Source of the DNA: Ochromonas danica
Taxonomy: Eukaryota; Sar; Chrysophyceae; Chromulinales; Chromulinaceae
Direction of reading: 5' to 3'
Length of the DNA stretch: 64,000 nucleotides
Assembly (NCBI GenBank): GCA_015146655.1
Contig: VKHL01000074.1
Span: forward strand, 1-64,000
Within the stretch, counting starts at the first letter, position 1, and every line of letters begins with the position of its first letter. Positions 1-10,519 of the stretch are shown in pieces. The notes under the pieces are model-generated. The model made no database searches. It saw nothing but the letters and a program-made list of their open reading frames with translations, and had not been told where the DNA came from. Both the position numbers and the translations under genes were made by a program.

Positions 1-456
1 CCAGATGGCGTGGGTATAGATGAGAGCTCATTTGAAGCTTCAAAGACGGCGGTATGTCGCCAAGCATCAACACCAATCAAGCATCGTTGGTGGTGGGACT
101 GGCCTGTTTGAGTTTCGGAGATTCGGAGACTCGGAGATCCGCGCCACTCACAAGTGAACCCCAAAAGGACTATTGATGAGTTTTCCTCCAGTAAGTGAGT
201 TAACTTTTGAAATCATGCGTATTTACAATTATATTTTCTTGCTATATTCTTGAGTATTGGTATCCTCTGATCTCAATCGTTGTTGTGCTACAGATGGCTG
301 GTATTGCCTTGTTGGCCGTTGGCGTTTCATTATATTCCATTCAATAAACTTGGCACTTCTCCTTTGCTTGATTGCAGCATCAAATAAGTTAATGTATATA
401 CAACTTCATAGCTTTGAACTGCTTCACCCAGACTAACAGATATCTTTCGAACAGAT
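1..456. other. No firm gene; possible tiny spliced ORF
   Basis: I see no long reading frame here. A donor-like site follows the bases TTTTCCTCCA near 190, and an acceptor-like site precedes ATGGCTGG near 294. Joining them gives a 22-residue frame, MSFPP then MAGIALLAVGVSLYSIQ, ending in TAA near 344. It is hydrophobic, but it is too short to support as a gene without transcript evidence. The rest is AT-rich and may be the 3' flank of the minus-strand gene that ends at 457. Confidence 0.2.
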
Positions 457-2151
457 TCAAAACGCAAATTTCAAAATTGCTGGTGCTACAATCGTTTTGC
501 TGAGTCTTCTAGCAGTTTTCACCAATATGAGCAGAAATGCTAAAGCCACTGCTTTTTGTCCTAGCCTTGTCGCTCTAGGAGGAGGTGGTGGTGGAGGTGG
601 TGACCATGGCCATCGCACAGTTTTAGGAGGAGGTTTGTTTTGAATATCCCTATCCAACAGAATATCTACAGCTTTCGTTGCTATACGAGCAAATTGTTGA
701 GATAACTTCTTCAAATGCTCTGGAATAGTATGAGGCGTCTTCTCAATAGGCTTCTTACCAAAATAGAAACGATGAGCATTCGGATCAAACTTCTTTATAG
801 TCTTGACTGATGAAGAAGATGATGTCAACCAGGGGAAGAAAGGAGGAGAAGATGAACCAGCAGTAGATGGGCGTGTCATTATTGATGATGATGACGATGA
901 CCTTGATGCGACAATCTCATCATGTAAATCAAATAATCCTTGTGTTGCTTGCCATAAATCCTTTCCAGCATTTTGTATAGATTGACTAATATGATATTTA
1001 CGATCCCATTGTTTTGCACTATCTGGAACAGATAACATAGCTTGCCAAGCATCATGTAATTGTTCTGATAGACCCCAAGAAGTTGCATTAAATCCAATCG
1101 CTCTTGTCATTGCTAATCGTTTAAACTCATTCATTTTATGTGTGATAAGAAATCGTTCATCATAGGATTCCCATACTTTAGAAGTAACATAAGCAAGTTT
1201 TCCTGTACGATAAAAGATAATTGCTTGATTATATTTCTCTTGTAAATCCATCACTTGTCGTGCAAGAAGACCACCAATTCTTCTAGCAATTTTCCCACTT
1301 CGTGTATTACGATGAACAGCTCCTGATGCCCACCAAGCACCTAGAACACCTCCAATAAACCACAGTCGATCTAGTAAAGAATATCCCATCACTACACCAA
1401 TACTAAAGAATGCTATTATCGCACAGATTTCAACAGTCTTCGCATTGAATGTTATGGTACCAGCAGAAATAGCATCCATAAAATGTCCTACAGCTGTATT
1501 AGCACCTTTAGAGATTCCGGTGGAAGATGAAGAAGAGGAAGAAGAAGCAGAAGATAATGAAGAAAGAGTCTTTTCTAATCTCTCCATTCGTATTCGTAGA
1601 CTATTGATCTCTTTTCGTATTGAGGAGGAGGAAGATGATGATGATCCATGATGATGACTTCCTATAGACCTACTACCACTACTAGTGCCAATACTGCCAA
1701 TGCTCATAGTGGAATTGTTATTGTCATTTCCTCCATTACTATTGTTATGATGGTTAGGACTATTGGGTAATATTTGAAATGAACCTGCTTTATTAGAGAG
1801 TTGCCAGGCTTGCATGAAGTGATTCCTATCCATGGAGAAGGAAGGCATGGATGGCATGGATGGCATAGAGAAGGCGTAATTATTATTATTGTTATTATTT
1901 TGATTATTATATAAGCGACTATGACAGCTGTGTTTACTACACTTTGACCAACCACTACTATGACTGTGACTGTGACTGTGTCTATGTGGGTGAGTATACA
2001 GACAGTGACTGTGACTAGAAAGTGAATATGAAGGTGTCATCCCTCCAATTTTCCATGACCAACACCAACAATAACAACAACTAGATAGAAGAAGATATAA
2101 ATAGATAAGAAAAGAAGAAGAAGGAAAGGAGAAGTAGAAATTCATTTTCAT
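457..2151 (-). CDS. Hypothetical secreted or membrane protein with low-complexity N-terminal half
   Basis: This is a single open frame of 564 aa that I do not recognise. It opens with a hydrophobic signal-like stretch (residues about 8-32). A low-complexity region follows, rich in His-Ser, Asn, Met-Pro-Ser and poly-Ser, with a short predicted helix before the poly-Ser tract near residue 200. The ordered part is residues about 230-420: two adjacent hydrophobic segments (IIAFFSIGVVMGYSLL and WFIGGVLGAWWASGA) and then a helical region with DLQEKYNQAIIFYRTGKLAYV. The C-terminus has a proline run and a last hydrophobic helix. The order signal, low complexity, membrane pair suggests an organelle or endomembrane protein, which is inference. 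The start is the first Met of the frame, directly before the signal-like segment. Confidence 0.6.
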   Translation of the reverse strand: MKMNFYFSFPSSSFLIYLYLLLSSCCYCWCWSWKIGGMTPSYSLSSHSHCLYTHPHRHSHSHSHSSGWSKCSKHSCHSRLYNNQNNNNNNNYAFSMPSMPSMPSFSMDRNHFMQAWQLSNKAGSFQILPNSPNHHNNSNGGNDNNNSTMSIGSIGTSSGSRSIGSHHHGSSSSSSSSIRKEINSLRIRMERLEKTLSSLSSASSSSSSSSTGISKGANTAVGHFMDAISAGTITFNAKTVEICAIIAFFSIGVVMGYSLLDRLWFIGGVLGAWWASGAVHRNTRSGKIARRIGGLLARQVMDLQEKYNQAIIFYRTGKLAYVTSKVWESYDERFLITHKMNEFKRLAMTRAIGFNATSWGLSEQLHDAWQAMLSVPDSAKQWDRKYHISQSIQNAGKDLWQATQGLFDLHDEIVASRSSSSSSIMTRPSTAGSSSPPFFPWLTSSSSSVKTIKKFDPNAHRFYFGKKPIEKTPHTIPEHLKKLSQQFARIATKAVDILLDRDIQNKPPPKTVRWPWSPPPPPPPPRATRLGQKAVALAFLLILVKTARRLSKTIVAPAILKFAF

Positions 2152-2258
2152 GATTTCTTTATTGATTTGGTAAGGTATTTCTTGATTGCTTTAATTGCAT
2201 TGATTCTTTTATGACTTCATAGCATTCATTCCTTTTCCATTTTTACCTCACAACTTCC

Positions 2259-2855
2259 ATGGAATGTTCCATGGATTCGTCTGTTGCAATTTTCATCATT
2301 CCAAGTCCAACATCATCGTTCTACTGTTACTATCTTGAGAGAATGCCTATTAGTCTATATGAAGAATTTGTAGGAATTGATTGGCAGCGTTATTCCAATA
2401 TTGCAGGAAGAGTTGCTGTCATATCTTGCTTCCTTTGTGGGTTGTTGGATATCTTCTTTCGTCTCTCAGGTTTGACCGCATTGTGGTGTTTGTTTTCTGG
2501 ATATGTCTTATCTATCTGGGAATTTCCTTCCTTATATACTTTAATTCCTAAATTTAATGAGATTCATGACTTTGCTATGAATACCTTACAATTGAAATAT
2601 TCAGAAGGAAAAGCTGTGATGTGTTTAATCTTAGGAGTCTTTTGTTTTACACACATTGGCTTTGTCCTTCTAGCAGGAATTATTCTATTAGCAACTACAA
2701 TCTTGTATATCTTTGCTGCGATTAATCGTCGTGCTGATGAAGCAGCAGGATTACGAAGTGATCGTAATCCCAGTGAATATCCTGAACACAACAATCGTTA
2801 TGGCAATCCCACCCAGAACCTCTTAGCCGCTTCCAGTAAGTTTGGAACGTTCTAA
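2259..2855 (+). CDS. TVP18/Flower (Cg6151-P)-like four-TM Golgi or vesicle membrane protein
   Basis: The frame is 198 aa with four hydrophobic segments (about residues 45-65, 68-90, 120-138 and 140-160). Its order resembles the TVP18/Flower family: an N-terminal W-x-R-Y-x-N-x-x-G-R segment, a short TM hairpin, a W-E-x-P signature at the end of TM2 (SIWEFPSLYTLIP), then a polar loop and another hairpin. Family members are small Golgi/endosomal or synaptic-vesicle membrane proteins. The upstream Met at 2259 gives a Ser-rich leader; the Met at 2343 (MPISLYEEF) is an equally good start. A donor-like CCA|GTAAGT at 2833-2838 means the last few residues may be replaced by a further exon that I could not place. 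The assignment rests on topology and a few residues only. Confidence 0.5.
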   Translation: MECSMDSSVAIFIIPSPTSSFYCYYLERMPISLYEEFVGIDWQRYSNIAGRVAVISCFLCGLLDIFFRLSGLTALWCLFSGYVLSIWEFPSLYTLIPKFNEIHDFAMNTLQLKYSEGKAVMCLILGVFCFTHIGFVLLAGIILLATTILYIFAAINRRADEAAGLRSDRNPSEYPEHNNRYGNPTQNLLAASSKFGTF

Positions 2856-3035
2856 TGATTGCATGGGAGGAGAGGAAAAAGGAGCCAATGAAGTGCGTTT
2901 TAGTGACAGTTTTGTGTTTATATTGTAAGTTAAAGAGGTGTAGGGAGAGCGAAGTAACGACGTGTACTGCAACAACAGTGGCGAGGATACTGGACAAACA
3001 AAGAATATTGACATTTCATATGGGCACAGTCTAAT

Positions 3036-4388
3036 TTAACGTCCAACCTTTCCTTTCTCTTTGCCACTGCCAATCTTTCCAGATCCAGAAGATTTGGCAA
3101 TCCAACGACTGATAAACATAAGGTAGACATAGAAGACTAAGGTAATCACTATCGAAGCACCAAGCGATAGACCAGCTGCTTGCCAAAGAGTGAGGCCGTA
3201 GGATGCGAGGAGTCGACGGAGAGGAAACTTCAATCCCAATCCAATCAAAGTCCCATAGAAAGCAAACAAGGCACAAATATACTCCAATTTTTGTCTCAAA
3301 GTAATATCACAAGCAACATCAGCTGGACCATCCCTCCAAGCTTCCAACATGCGGCGCCGCACAAGGATTAACATTTCCTCACGGTTACTTGCTTCATGAG
3401 GTAAAATTGGATCCAAAAACTTCATATACACCTTGCCTGGAATAGCGACGTGCTTTGCAGGAGGAAAGAGGTCAAAGGCTCCAAAGATAACCAAAGGAAC
3501 AATAGGAGTTTGCAACTGTTCCCACAGATAGAAGGCTCCCTTTTTGAAGGCGGTAATATTACCAGACTTGCTGCGAGTGCCCTCAGGTGCAATGGAAACG
3601 CATTGACCTTCATCAGCAGCATTAGCAGCATCCTCGATTGCACTAACCGCTTGGTTTCGATTAGATCTATCGATTGGGACGCCGCCGAAGGCCATCAGGC
3701 ACCATGAGAAAAAGGGAATGAGGAAAAGTTCTGCCTTCGCCTATTGCAGGATAGAAAACGAGTTATTTTCATCATCATCAAAGTCAACAAATACAGTTAG
3801 CTTTCTTACCATGGTGAGGGCACGAACTGGTATAGCACCACTAATAAGAAAGGCATCTAATGTGCTAGCATGACTAAAGCAGACGATCGAACATTGTTTA
3901 CCAAAGGAACCTTCTTTTGGTCCTTCCACCACAACATCAACACCAGATAACTTCATCATAGCAAAGGCTATGAATCTTTTACATCGAACATTCAATTGTT
4001 GATCAGCTTTAATAATACCCTTCCTCAAGAGAATCTGATCGATGGGATAAAACAAAACGCAGGGTAATGCTAAGGACGTCGCACTGAGCACAAGAAAGCT
4101 CCATGCACCAACCAATCGAAAAACTTCATCCACTTTTTCTAAGACTTTTCCAATAGCATTGGTGGATCGTTTAACATGATGCAAATGCATTTGTTCAGAA
4201 ATGGTCTCTAGCTCAGACTTTATGGATGAGATTGATTCATCTGACTCAATCTTTAAAATTTCATCTAATCTAATCTGAAGAAGCTCTGATCGTGCATAAA
4301 GATTCCTTCGCTCATAATTTGTCGATGGATTTGATGCAACAGCTTTTTTGATTTTTGTAAATTCATCTTTGCATTCTGATAGGTTCAT
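3036..4388 (-). CDS. 1-acyl-sn-glycerol-3-phosphate acyltransferase (LPAAT/PlsC family)
   Basis: Two exons, 4388-3810 and 3740-3036, join in phase 0 over a 69-bp GT-AG intron to give 427 aa. The enzyme acylates lysophosphatidic acid to phosphatidic acid in ER-type membranes. The motifs are in family order: motif I H-x4-D (HASTLD, residues 173-178), motif II G-G-V-P-I-D-R (212-218), motif III P-E-G-T-R-S (245-250), and a downstream proline-rich I-V-P-L-V segment. A hydrophobic segment lies at about residues 105-130 and two more near the C-terminus. The first 90 residues form a charged, probably coiled-coil extension not typical of short LPAATs. Splicing restores the segment between motifs I and II, which supports the join. 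The substrate (lysophosphatidate or another lysophospholipid) is not decided by the sequence. Confidence 0.85.
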
Positions 4389-4967
4389 TCTTGTATATCT
4401 CTATTTTTCACTTTGCAATTCACCTTATTAATTTTCTACAGGACAAAAGTAGGTCACAAGGCAAGCAGAGCAAAGAAGGAAAGAAGGAAAGAATCGGGAG
4501 TGATCTTAATGCTAGAATGATCGACTTGACAGGATGAGTTGCTGGCGCTCATCACTCGGCAGCGAAGAGAAGAGGAGGAGAATCAGCAGTGCCCAGGGGT
4601 GACGCAGGGTGACGCCACATCCCAAACCCACAGTCACCCTCATCAGCTGTAGAAAACTCACCATTACTCATCTAGAAAGTCACTTTTTACCACTTGTCCA
4701 TTTCACAACAACAGAGAAACTTATAATTGCACATTTAGAAAGTCATCTTTTTCAAGTTTTGCTTCTTTGTTGTAAATTCTCCATGTTGAACACAGAATGT
4801 CGCAGCCAACGACAACAACCCATACTTTACGATATAAAAGTCTTCTTTTCGAAGTTTGGCACAGCCTGGGAATGGTGCGTGCCATGCGCAATCGATGAAA
4901 ATTCTGCCCCACCAGCCAAACCAGATCAATGCATATGATATAAGATTCTCTTCCAATTAGAAAGAAG
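4389..4967. promoter_or_regulatory. Divergent intergenic region upstream of LPAAT and family copy 1
   Basis: 579 bp separate the two start codons. It contains a short direct repeat: CTCATCTAGAAAGTCAC near 4667 and GCACATTTAGAAAGTCATC near 4729. The sequence just before the family start (CAATTAGAAAGAAGATGAAG) loosely resembles the pre-start sequence of copy 4 (GATTAGCTTACGAAGATGAAG). No TATA box or other defined element is claimed. Confidence 0.35.
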
Positions 4968-7900
4968 ATGAAGTTTGTGATTGATCGTTTTGAAGAATTT
5001 GCTCTTCGTTCACCAAACTCACCGGCCATTGTGAGTGAAGAAGGGTCTTCTATTACTTATGGTAAGCTCAATGAACGTGCTTCAACCATCGCCCAAAGAC
5101 TGGTCAGATTGCTCCATCTTGACCAAGTCAAAGTGTTCGAGCAAACCTCCATGGTTGGTCTCTTGATGGAGAGACATATCGGCATCATCACGATGATGTT
5201 GGGCATTCACAAGGCGGGATGTGCCTATGTCCCGGTAGATCCTGCCTTCCCACCTGATCGCCAAGCCTATATTCTGGAGCATGCTCGCTGCAATGTGCTG
5301 ATAGTGGACGAAGAGTGCTTTGAGCAAGCGAAGAAGAACAACACTCCGATCAGTGCAAAGCACATTTTGATCAGTAGCCAAGATGGAACAATTATCGGCC
5401 ATCTGATGGACGGCCGATCGGTAGGGGAGGAAGCGGAAGAGAGCGGTGAGGTGGTTTCTGAGGCATCTCTGCTCCATGTGCGAACATTGAATCACAACAT
5501 GGAAGCCTTAGCGTATGTGCTATACACTTCAGGATCGACGGGCAAGCCGAAAGGTGTGGCTGTGAAGCAAGTGGGCGTGGACAATATTATTCATTTCTTT
5601 GCAGAAGAGCTGCATGTGTCCGAGAAGAATCGGGTGCTGGGTTTGACTACCTTTTGTTTCGATATCTCGGTGTTGGAGATCTTCCTGCCTCTCACTCGCG
5701 GTGCTTGCTTCATCTTGGCCCTCTCGTCCACGAGGAAAGACCCTTTCCGCATCTTGGAGCTGATGGATGCACATGAAGTGAACATCTTCCAAGCCACTCC
5801 TACGACCTATGAGATGATGTTGGCCACAGGGTGGGTGGGAGATGAGAAGATCCACTTCCTGGTGGGTGGAGAAGCTTTTCGACCCAGCTTGTTGCCAATC
5901 GCTCAGAAATGTGCAAGCTTTCTGAATGTGTATGGTCCCACTGAGACCACCATTTGGTCGACAAGCTTCCGTGTGGAGAAGGACTTTGCAGCGTATGCAG
6001 CCAAGATGGGAATCAAGGCGATGCCGATCGGCAAGGCGATCTCCGACACCTTACTCTACTTGGTGGGAGAGAATCAGCCTTGGAAAGAGGTTGCACAAGG
6101 AGAAGAAGGAGAGTTGTGGATTGGTGGGATTGGTGTGGCGGCAGGTTATTTGCATGCCCCCAACCTGACTCAAGAGCGCTTCATCGCGAATCCTTTCGGA
6201 GAAGGCTTGGTCTATCGCACAGGCGATGTGGTGAAGCAGTTATCCGACGGAAACTACATCTTTGTGCGTCGCTTGGATGACCAAGTGAAGATCGATGGGT
6301 TCCGAATCGAGTTGGAAGAGATCGAGAAGGTGTACATGGAGAATGATCACATTGAGAAAGCTGTGGCGCTGGTTCGATCCAACAAGCTGGTCTTGTACAT
6401 ATTGCCAACAGCGGATACCCCAGTGATCAAGAGCAGTGATGAGCAAGGAGTGGTGGAGTACAGCTTGTCTGCTGAGCTGCTCCACAGCATTCACGAGCAG
6501 GCTCGCAGCAAGCTGACGTACTACATGATTCCCAAGTACACAGTGATCATCAAGGACTTCGCGAAAACTCCGAATGGCAAGCTGGACAAGAAAGCTCTTC
6601 CTGATCCGAAGGACTTGCAGAAGGCAGTAGCTGCAGTGAGTCCAGCAGCAGATGTGACGAAGGCATTGCCAGCAGACACAGTGTCTTCACCGGCCCTATC
6701 CGATGGCACTCGCCCTGTGTCTGCAGTAATCTGTGAAGTGATCAAGGCATTGCGTGGTCATCGTCCAAGTCCCAGCAACAACTTGGGTGCATTTGGCTTG
6801 GACTCCCTGGGGTCAGTGATGTTGTTGAGACAGCTCAGCAATGCTCTCCATGGCGAAGTGACGATGAGGCTTGATGACTTGTTTGTTCCAGGTCGAACGA
6901 TTCGAGATCTGGGCAAGCTTCTGTATGATCGCTGCAGTCCAGCGGCGAGAGAGAAGCTTCATTTGATTTCTGAGAACGAAGCAGAGAACGAGAGCTGGGA
7001 GTCTCAGATGGAGTGTGGAGAAGGAGGCGAAGCTAGTAAAGATCACTTCGCACATGTTCCAACGATCGATTACTTTGGAGCGAGTCTCTTGGCGAATAAG
7101 CGTCTTTTCGAAGGGTTGCGAGGTGTTTTCACCTTTATGGTTCTGTATGACCATTGGCATGGAGCGGATGTGGAGTTCCCACAAGCCATTTTAGTGGATA
7201 CTACCTTGTTCTACATCTTGTCTGGCTTCACCACAGCATCGCAAGTACGATCTCCTCCTGAGATCAAGAAGAAGCCAGGTTTGAATGGCAGTGAGGGCGA
7301 GTGGAAAGTCACTCCTCAATCGTCCTTTCCTTTGGCCAATTTCTGGTTGGTGCGTGCTGTGGGTTTGTATCCAATTCTGTGGCTTGCTCTTGTACTCAAC
7401 GCTCCTGCTTGGTACTACCAGGATAAGTATACTTATCCTGATCATGCTCCTGGATTGCCACAGAGCAGTGATGCAGCACTTTGCACATTTCTGCATGTTT
7501 TCGGCATGGATTTATGGGGAAACTGTCAGCCTTATGGTCCTGCACTTCGATATGCAACTAACTTGATCAACTGTATGCTGCTCTATGGAGCCTACTGCTT
7601 CCTTTGGAAGGAGGGATTTAGGAGAATGACCACATGGACATCTGAATCCGAGGTGTGTGCTCGCAGTAAAGGTTTCACTCGGGTTGTCTCTCTTCGCAAT
7701 AGCAAGCAGTCTTGGAGTCAGTATTTGGGCAATATCTCTGTCTATTGGGGCCGCAGTTTGTATCATCCAGAGGTGTCTGGACCACTTTCCTTCTTTCTGA
7801 TTGCTGTGTCGGTGTTGCTGTTTTGGTACAATGTAAAACATGACCTTCGGTAAGGACGTGTCCTATTTTTTCTTTCCATCTGGTTTGTTTACTCACGGTG

Positions 7901-8843
7901 GTTTGTTTTTGGACTTGTTTGATGACATAGCATGGCAAGTGTCTTTTTCTACTTCATGGGTGGAGCATGGATGTTGTGCATGACTGAGATGGCTTGTGGC
8001 TGGCGTTTAGCTGGGACTGACTATGCAGCCAAAGGGAAGAACGAGGAATTCCCCACACCCACTAATGATGTGGACAAGTTTGTGCAATGGGTAAAGGATA
8101 AGATGGAGCAAATGATCCTTCCCCCAATTAATCCTACTAACAACTCTGCTCCCGGCAGCATGACTTTTTCTGCTGCCCCTGATTCCTCATCATCTACTGT
8201 TGTACAAAGTGAGGCAGTGGCTGATCATAGCACTTCTGGTGGCAGTGCAGAATCTTCTTCCTCAAGACCAAATGGAAGGTCGATGCAAGATATTTTCCAT
8301 GAAATCTTGGCCTTGGCTTGGAGATTTCTTCCCGATGCTATTGCCATTGGTGGAGGAATCTTGCTTTCTTGTGAAGGAGGTCTGTGTGATGAATGGGCAG
8401 AAGGCTTCGTAGCTTATAACATTCACATGGTCTCTCCATGGATTATCTTGGCATTTGTCTTTGTCAGTGTTCATCAACGCGGACAAAGTCGCTACAACTT
8501 CTCTCGTCTTTTCCTTGAAAGTGATTTGATGAACTTTTTAGGCTATGCTTCCTATCCCATCTATCTGCTACAGGATATCATGTTAGAATACTATCTCTCC
8601 TTCGTTTCGAGAGGAGCATATTCTTATCATCCAAGCAATCCTGGCCGTAACTATTTCCGTTATGCACCTTTGAAGTATCGTATTGCCTTGATGATCTTGT
8701 TCATCTTCATAGGATGGGTAGTGCAGAAGGTCTTCCAAGATTATTTCGTAGCAAACACATTCACAAAGATGTTATCCTGGTGGTCAAAACGACGAAACGC
8801 AATGACCAATGAATACAAACATCATCAAACAAATGTTCAATAA
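4968..8843 (+). CDS. Copy 1: adenylation-carrier-acyltransferase-3 fusion (NRPS-like, membrane)
   Basis: Exons 4968-7849 and 7931-8843 join through an 81-bp GT-AG intron (CG|C makes Arg) to give 1264 aa. Domains in order: an A domain with A3 YTSGSTGKPKG (about 184-194), FDIS (about 230), A5 NVYGPTETT (about 319), A7 YRTGD (about 415), A8 DDQVKIDGFRIELEE and A10 NGKLDKKALP (about 536); a carrier domain with GLDSLGS, pantetheine Ser near 612; then a multi-TM acyltransferase-3 region from about 695. AT3 hallmarks are EGLRGVFTFMVLYDHWH, FYILSGFTTA and FLGYASYPIYLLQ. There is no condensation, reductase or thioesterase domain, so the bound aminoacyl group is probably passed to the membrane AT3 domain (inference). 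Second-exon frames of all four copies rejoin the same way. Differs from the other copies almost only in the AT3 half and the first 80 nt. Confidence 0.85.
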
Positions 8844-10519
8844 TTTCTCGTCGCACTAGTATTGAACTGTGATGGGATTCAAATTTGCTAGTACTCTTAC
8901 TCTGGCATTCTCGCAGTTGGATAGGGTTTAGACAATAATGTGTCTGTCCTATTGGAGGTGAGAATATACTAGCAAGTTGGAAACAGAAATCATGTCTCTT
9001 CTCTCAAAACTACTGAAGACGATAGTCTTCCCACTCTATTCTACATACCTTACGTCGCATATATATTAACTCACTGTTGATATGATGGCATTTGAGAGCT
9101 TCTGCTTTTAAGTGTTTGTAATGTCTATACAGTTTTCTCTCTCCTCTATGATATTTACTCTTTACTCCTCTGTGATATTTATTCTTTAATTCATATACTA
9201 CTTGGCAATTCCCGTATGTTAGCGAACCTCTTTATGTGTGTTGGAAAATTCCAGCCCAAGCAAAGAGGTTAGAGTAATTGATTTTTTTTATATTCTGATG
9301 AGCTTTCCTACTCGCACTACGCGTTGAGTATGTGAAGCAAATCATAAGAGCATTTGAGAACAGTTTAGCAGAATATCTCAATGAATCATCCTTTCTCTGT
9401 TGTTAGACCAGTTATTTAAGAACAGAATAGGAATAGCATCAGCAGATTTAACTTAAATCTTCTTGGTGTTCATAAATTATATTCCATCTTCCTTTAGTTT
9501 TAGATTAGTTTGTTAGCTAATTTAGATAGTAATATCGTTTTGTGAGATTACATGGTGGTGACAATAGTAAAGCATGAGAAAATAGATTGTTTAGTGAGTA
9601 ATGAATGTTAGTCTATTGTTATTGCAGTAGACTACACTGACAAGATCCGCTTCCTGTGCTGTGATCTGCAATGGAAAACGACAAATTGTCCAGGACGAAA
9701 AAATTAACAGTTGTTGAAATTTTCGTTGGGAGAAGTTGAAGTCAGAGGGTTGAAAATTTCGTCCAAATTTTCGCCGTCCAACCTTCAACGAACCCTCTGC
9801 TGGTGTCGCTGTGTTTGGGTTAAATAGGAACCTAGTGGTCTAATAGTGGTTGAACAAATAGTCATGTGATGAACTTCAAATCAATCAAATCAGATGAAGC
9901 AAAGAGTCGCAAGAAAGAGAAAGGGCCAGCAACTAGCACAAGCAGTAGAATGCTAGCCATTCATTCTAGCATGGCACTATATAATGGTGCAGAATTGCTT
10001 CATTAACCATTGAGAAATACTTGCTACTGCTACTGCTACTACTAATACTAATATTAGGTCTATTTAATGGTTACATGAAGACAAAGTAGACTATCTAGTA
10101 GAATATGATAGAAGAAAATCATCATATCACAGTTACTACCATGTCATCAATACTGTATAGAAGCAATCATCATCCTATCACTACAAAATTCAGTCAAGTT
10201 GATGATAAGAAATACCTTGACTAATCAAGCAAACAATAATCCCAATCCATTCATCATCAATTCTTCTTCATGAATGGCTGATCATAGAATACAAACTCAA
10301 ACTCATAGAATAGCAAATGGCAAGAATGATGATGACGATCTAATGGGCATCATTCACATGATGAAAACAAACAATAAATAATCAAAACCACCACAACAAC
10401 AGCATTAATAGAGCAAGAGTTGACTTGCAAGTTCTTCTTCCTGTAAAGTGTGATTCATTGCTAATACTTCAATTACTAACAATCAATCAATCAATCAATC
10501 AGTCAGGATCATCATTCGA
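8844..10519. other. AT-rich convergent intergenic region without recognised gene
   Basis: About 1.7 kb lies between the ends of two convergent genes. It has no supported reading frame. Near 9680-9800 two related stretches form an imperfect inverted repeat (AGAGGGTTGAAAATTTCG against CGAACCCTCTG). A short ATCA tetranucleotide run sits at 10481-10503. I found no homology here to the 3' flanks of the other family copies. Confidence 0.4.

Noticed and set aside
4609-4938. 109-aa open frame in the copy 1 promoter
   Set aside because: Overlaps promoter-like sequence with a direct repeat; the peptide looks random.
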